A DNA stretch of 64,000 bases from Zasmidium citrigriseum. Taxonomy: Eukaryota; Ascomycota; Dothideomycetes; Mycosphaerellales; Mycosphaerellaceae. The position numbers and the translations under genes were made by a program. Shown here in pieces: positions 63,064 through 64,000 of this stretch. The stretch covers positions 124,001 to 188,000 of the forward strand of contig NHNW01000025.1 of NCBI GenBank assembly GCA_002786025.1. The letters are read 5' to 3'. Position 1 is the stretch's first letter; each line of letters begins with the position of its first letter. Under the pieces are notes generated by a model, which was not told the origin of the DNA, did no database searches, and saw only the letters and a list, made by a program, of their open reading frames with translations.

Positions 63064-64000
63064 TCAATCCATATCCTCTAGTGAAGACCCGCCGCCAGCC
63101 GAGCCAGCGTCTTCTGGTACCATGACTCCGACTAGGCACGTTCCTAGCATGTTCTCCCAATTAACCCACGGATGGACATCCATGAACAGCTTGGTGCCAT
63201 CCCTCCCAGCGGCTTTCATAAGTTCTGCTTCGCCACCAGGATGGAATGGTAGGTACGGCGTGATGTTGTACACCTTACCCTGCCAGCTGCTCCAAGCCGG
63301 CTTGCCTTTCCTTCCGGTCTTATTCTTCAGCTCGCTGGGAGTAACACGCTGAAAGGTGCTGACGCCACTTAAGTTGCCGCTCCGTGTCAAGGCAGCCCAG
63401 TCCATGGGAGAGTGACCTGGGGATAAGAGGACTTTTCCACGAGGGTTTGGTGTCTTGACAGCGCCGTTCGGCGAGAGGCCGCCGCCGACGCGCTGTTGAC
63501 TGTTTGCTGGTGGGCCGCGGTTGGGAAGAGGCCCGGTCGTTGGGACGCGGAGTGATGCGGTTGCGTTTGGTCTCAGGCCTGGATTAGGGCGTGCTGGTGG
63601 TAGCATTAGACCCGGTGAGCTTTGCGGTACTGGTCTCGGTGGCGGCGGCATGGCTGATGCGCGCTGGGCACTGTTTGCTGCTGGGAATGAGGGGACTGTT
63701 GGAGATGCTGGCTTCTTGGCTTCTTTCTCGTCGTCTTCATTTTCACTAAGCGTGAAAGAAGGCACGCTGTCTTCTATTTTGGTAGGTTCTGCTTTTGGTG
63801 TGCTGTCTCCATCTGCTGGATCGGGTTCCTCGAGGTTGATCTCAGGGCTTTGAGATGTGTCGTCCTGCCGCTTGGAGACTGAGTCGTTTTCCTCATTTTG
63901 CTGGCCAGTAAGCCATGTGGGCAGAATGCCTCGTAACATGTCTGGATATTGGTATATAAGAAAGGCCACGGATAGGAGTATGACGGCGAGAGTCAGAAAT
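63064..64000 (-). CDS. cytochrome b5-like heme/steroid-binding protein, 5' end off the window
   Basis: Partial: the frame is open to the right edge, so the start lies outside the window. The visible part begins with a hydrophobic helix (FLTLAVILLSVAFLIYQY), a likely N-terminal membrane anchor. A long Pro/Ser/Asn-rich linker of about 180 residues follows. The C-terminal cytochrome b5 domain has WSSWQGKVYNITPYLPFHPGG, where the His of HPGG is one heme ligand, and a second His in FMDVHPWVNWENML. The layout resembles fungal Irc21-type proteins. Its redox partner is unknown. It converges on the sugar transporter with 130 bases between stops. Confidence 0.85.
   Translation of the reverse strand, partial: FLTLAVILLSVAFLIYQYPDMLRGILPTWLTGQQNEENDSVSKRQDDTSQSPEINLEEPDPADGDSTPKAEPTKIEDSVPSFTLSENEDDEKEAKKPASPTVPSFPAANSAQRASAMPPPPRPVPQSSPGLMLPPARPNPGLRPNATASLRVPTTGPLPNRGPPANSQQRVGGGLSPNGAVKTPNPRGKVLLSPGHSPMDWAALTRSGNLSGVSTFQRVTPSELKNKTGRKGKPAWSSWQGKVYNITPYLPFHPGGEAELMKAAGRDGTKLFMDVHPWVNWENMLGTCLVGVMVPEDAGSAGGGSSLEDMD

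Overview
The window is nuclear DNA of a filamentous ascomycete (Pezizomycotina). The evidence is short GT-AG introns (mostly 44-76 nt), Zn(II)2Cys6 regulators, a GRR1-type F-box protein, an Mkk-type MAP kinase kinase, a fungal GH3 beta-xylosidase and a MkkA-like activation loop. The general look fits a plant-associated or saprobic Dothideomycete, but the species cannot be fixed by reading alone. I support 29 protein-coding genes, one of them cut by the right edge. I see no rRNA, tRNA, CRISPR array or transposon.

Left part (1-13.6 kb): a divergent purine-type (NAT/NCS2) permease, an AIF/FSP1-like FAD oxidoreductase, a class I O-methyltransferase divergent from a small two-helix membrane protein, peroxisomal malate synthase, a large secreted protein of unknown function, and a PrpF-type isomerase. 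Middle part (15.8-39.2 kb): a tiny Zn2Cys6 protein with a 9-nt microexon, RNase P subunit Rpr2, DECD helicase Sub2, a Nup53/Nup35-type nucleoporin, a signal peptide peptidase, Tyw3, a full-length Zn2Cys6 regulator, GRR1, a membrane-anchored GH5 glucanase, a multi-pass membrane protein, and a regulator-like protein that carries only part of a zinc cluster.

Accessory-looking block (39.7-48.0 kb): five intronless genes from two otherwise uncharacterised families are interleaved. Two DUF6590-like proteins (minus strand) are each divergently paired with a member of a three-copy coiled-coil family (plus strand). The repeated head-to-head arrangement is the best candidate here for an undescribed functional system.

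Right part (50.4-64 kb): a cell-wall-integrity MAPKK, an alpha/beta hydrolase of the TAP family, pyruvate decarboxylase, then a GH3 beta-xylosidase head-to-head with a hexose/pentose-type MFS transporter. The roughly 1 kb between these two holds a GGCTTTAGCC element matching XlnR/Xyr1 sites, so they look like a small xylan-utilisation unit. A cytochrome-b5-like protein runs off the right edge.

Other points: the malate synthase stop codon overlaps a splice donor that could join in frame to an 81-codon hydrophobic exon and so abolish the AKL peroxisomal signal. The permease has lost most of the known purine-binding residues. The sub2 gene has an unusually long first intron inside its Q motif. 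Exon boundaries were worked out by hand from reading-frame continuity and family knowledge; no transcript data or database search was available.
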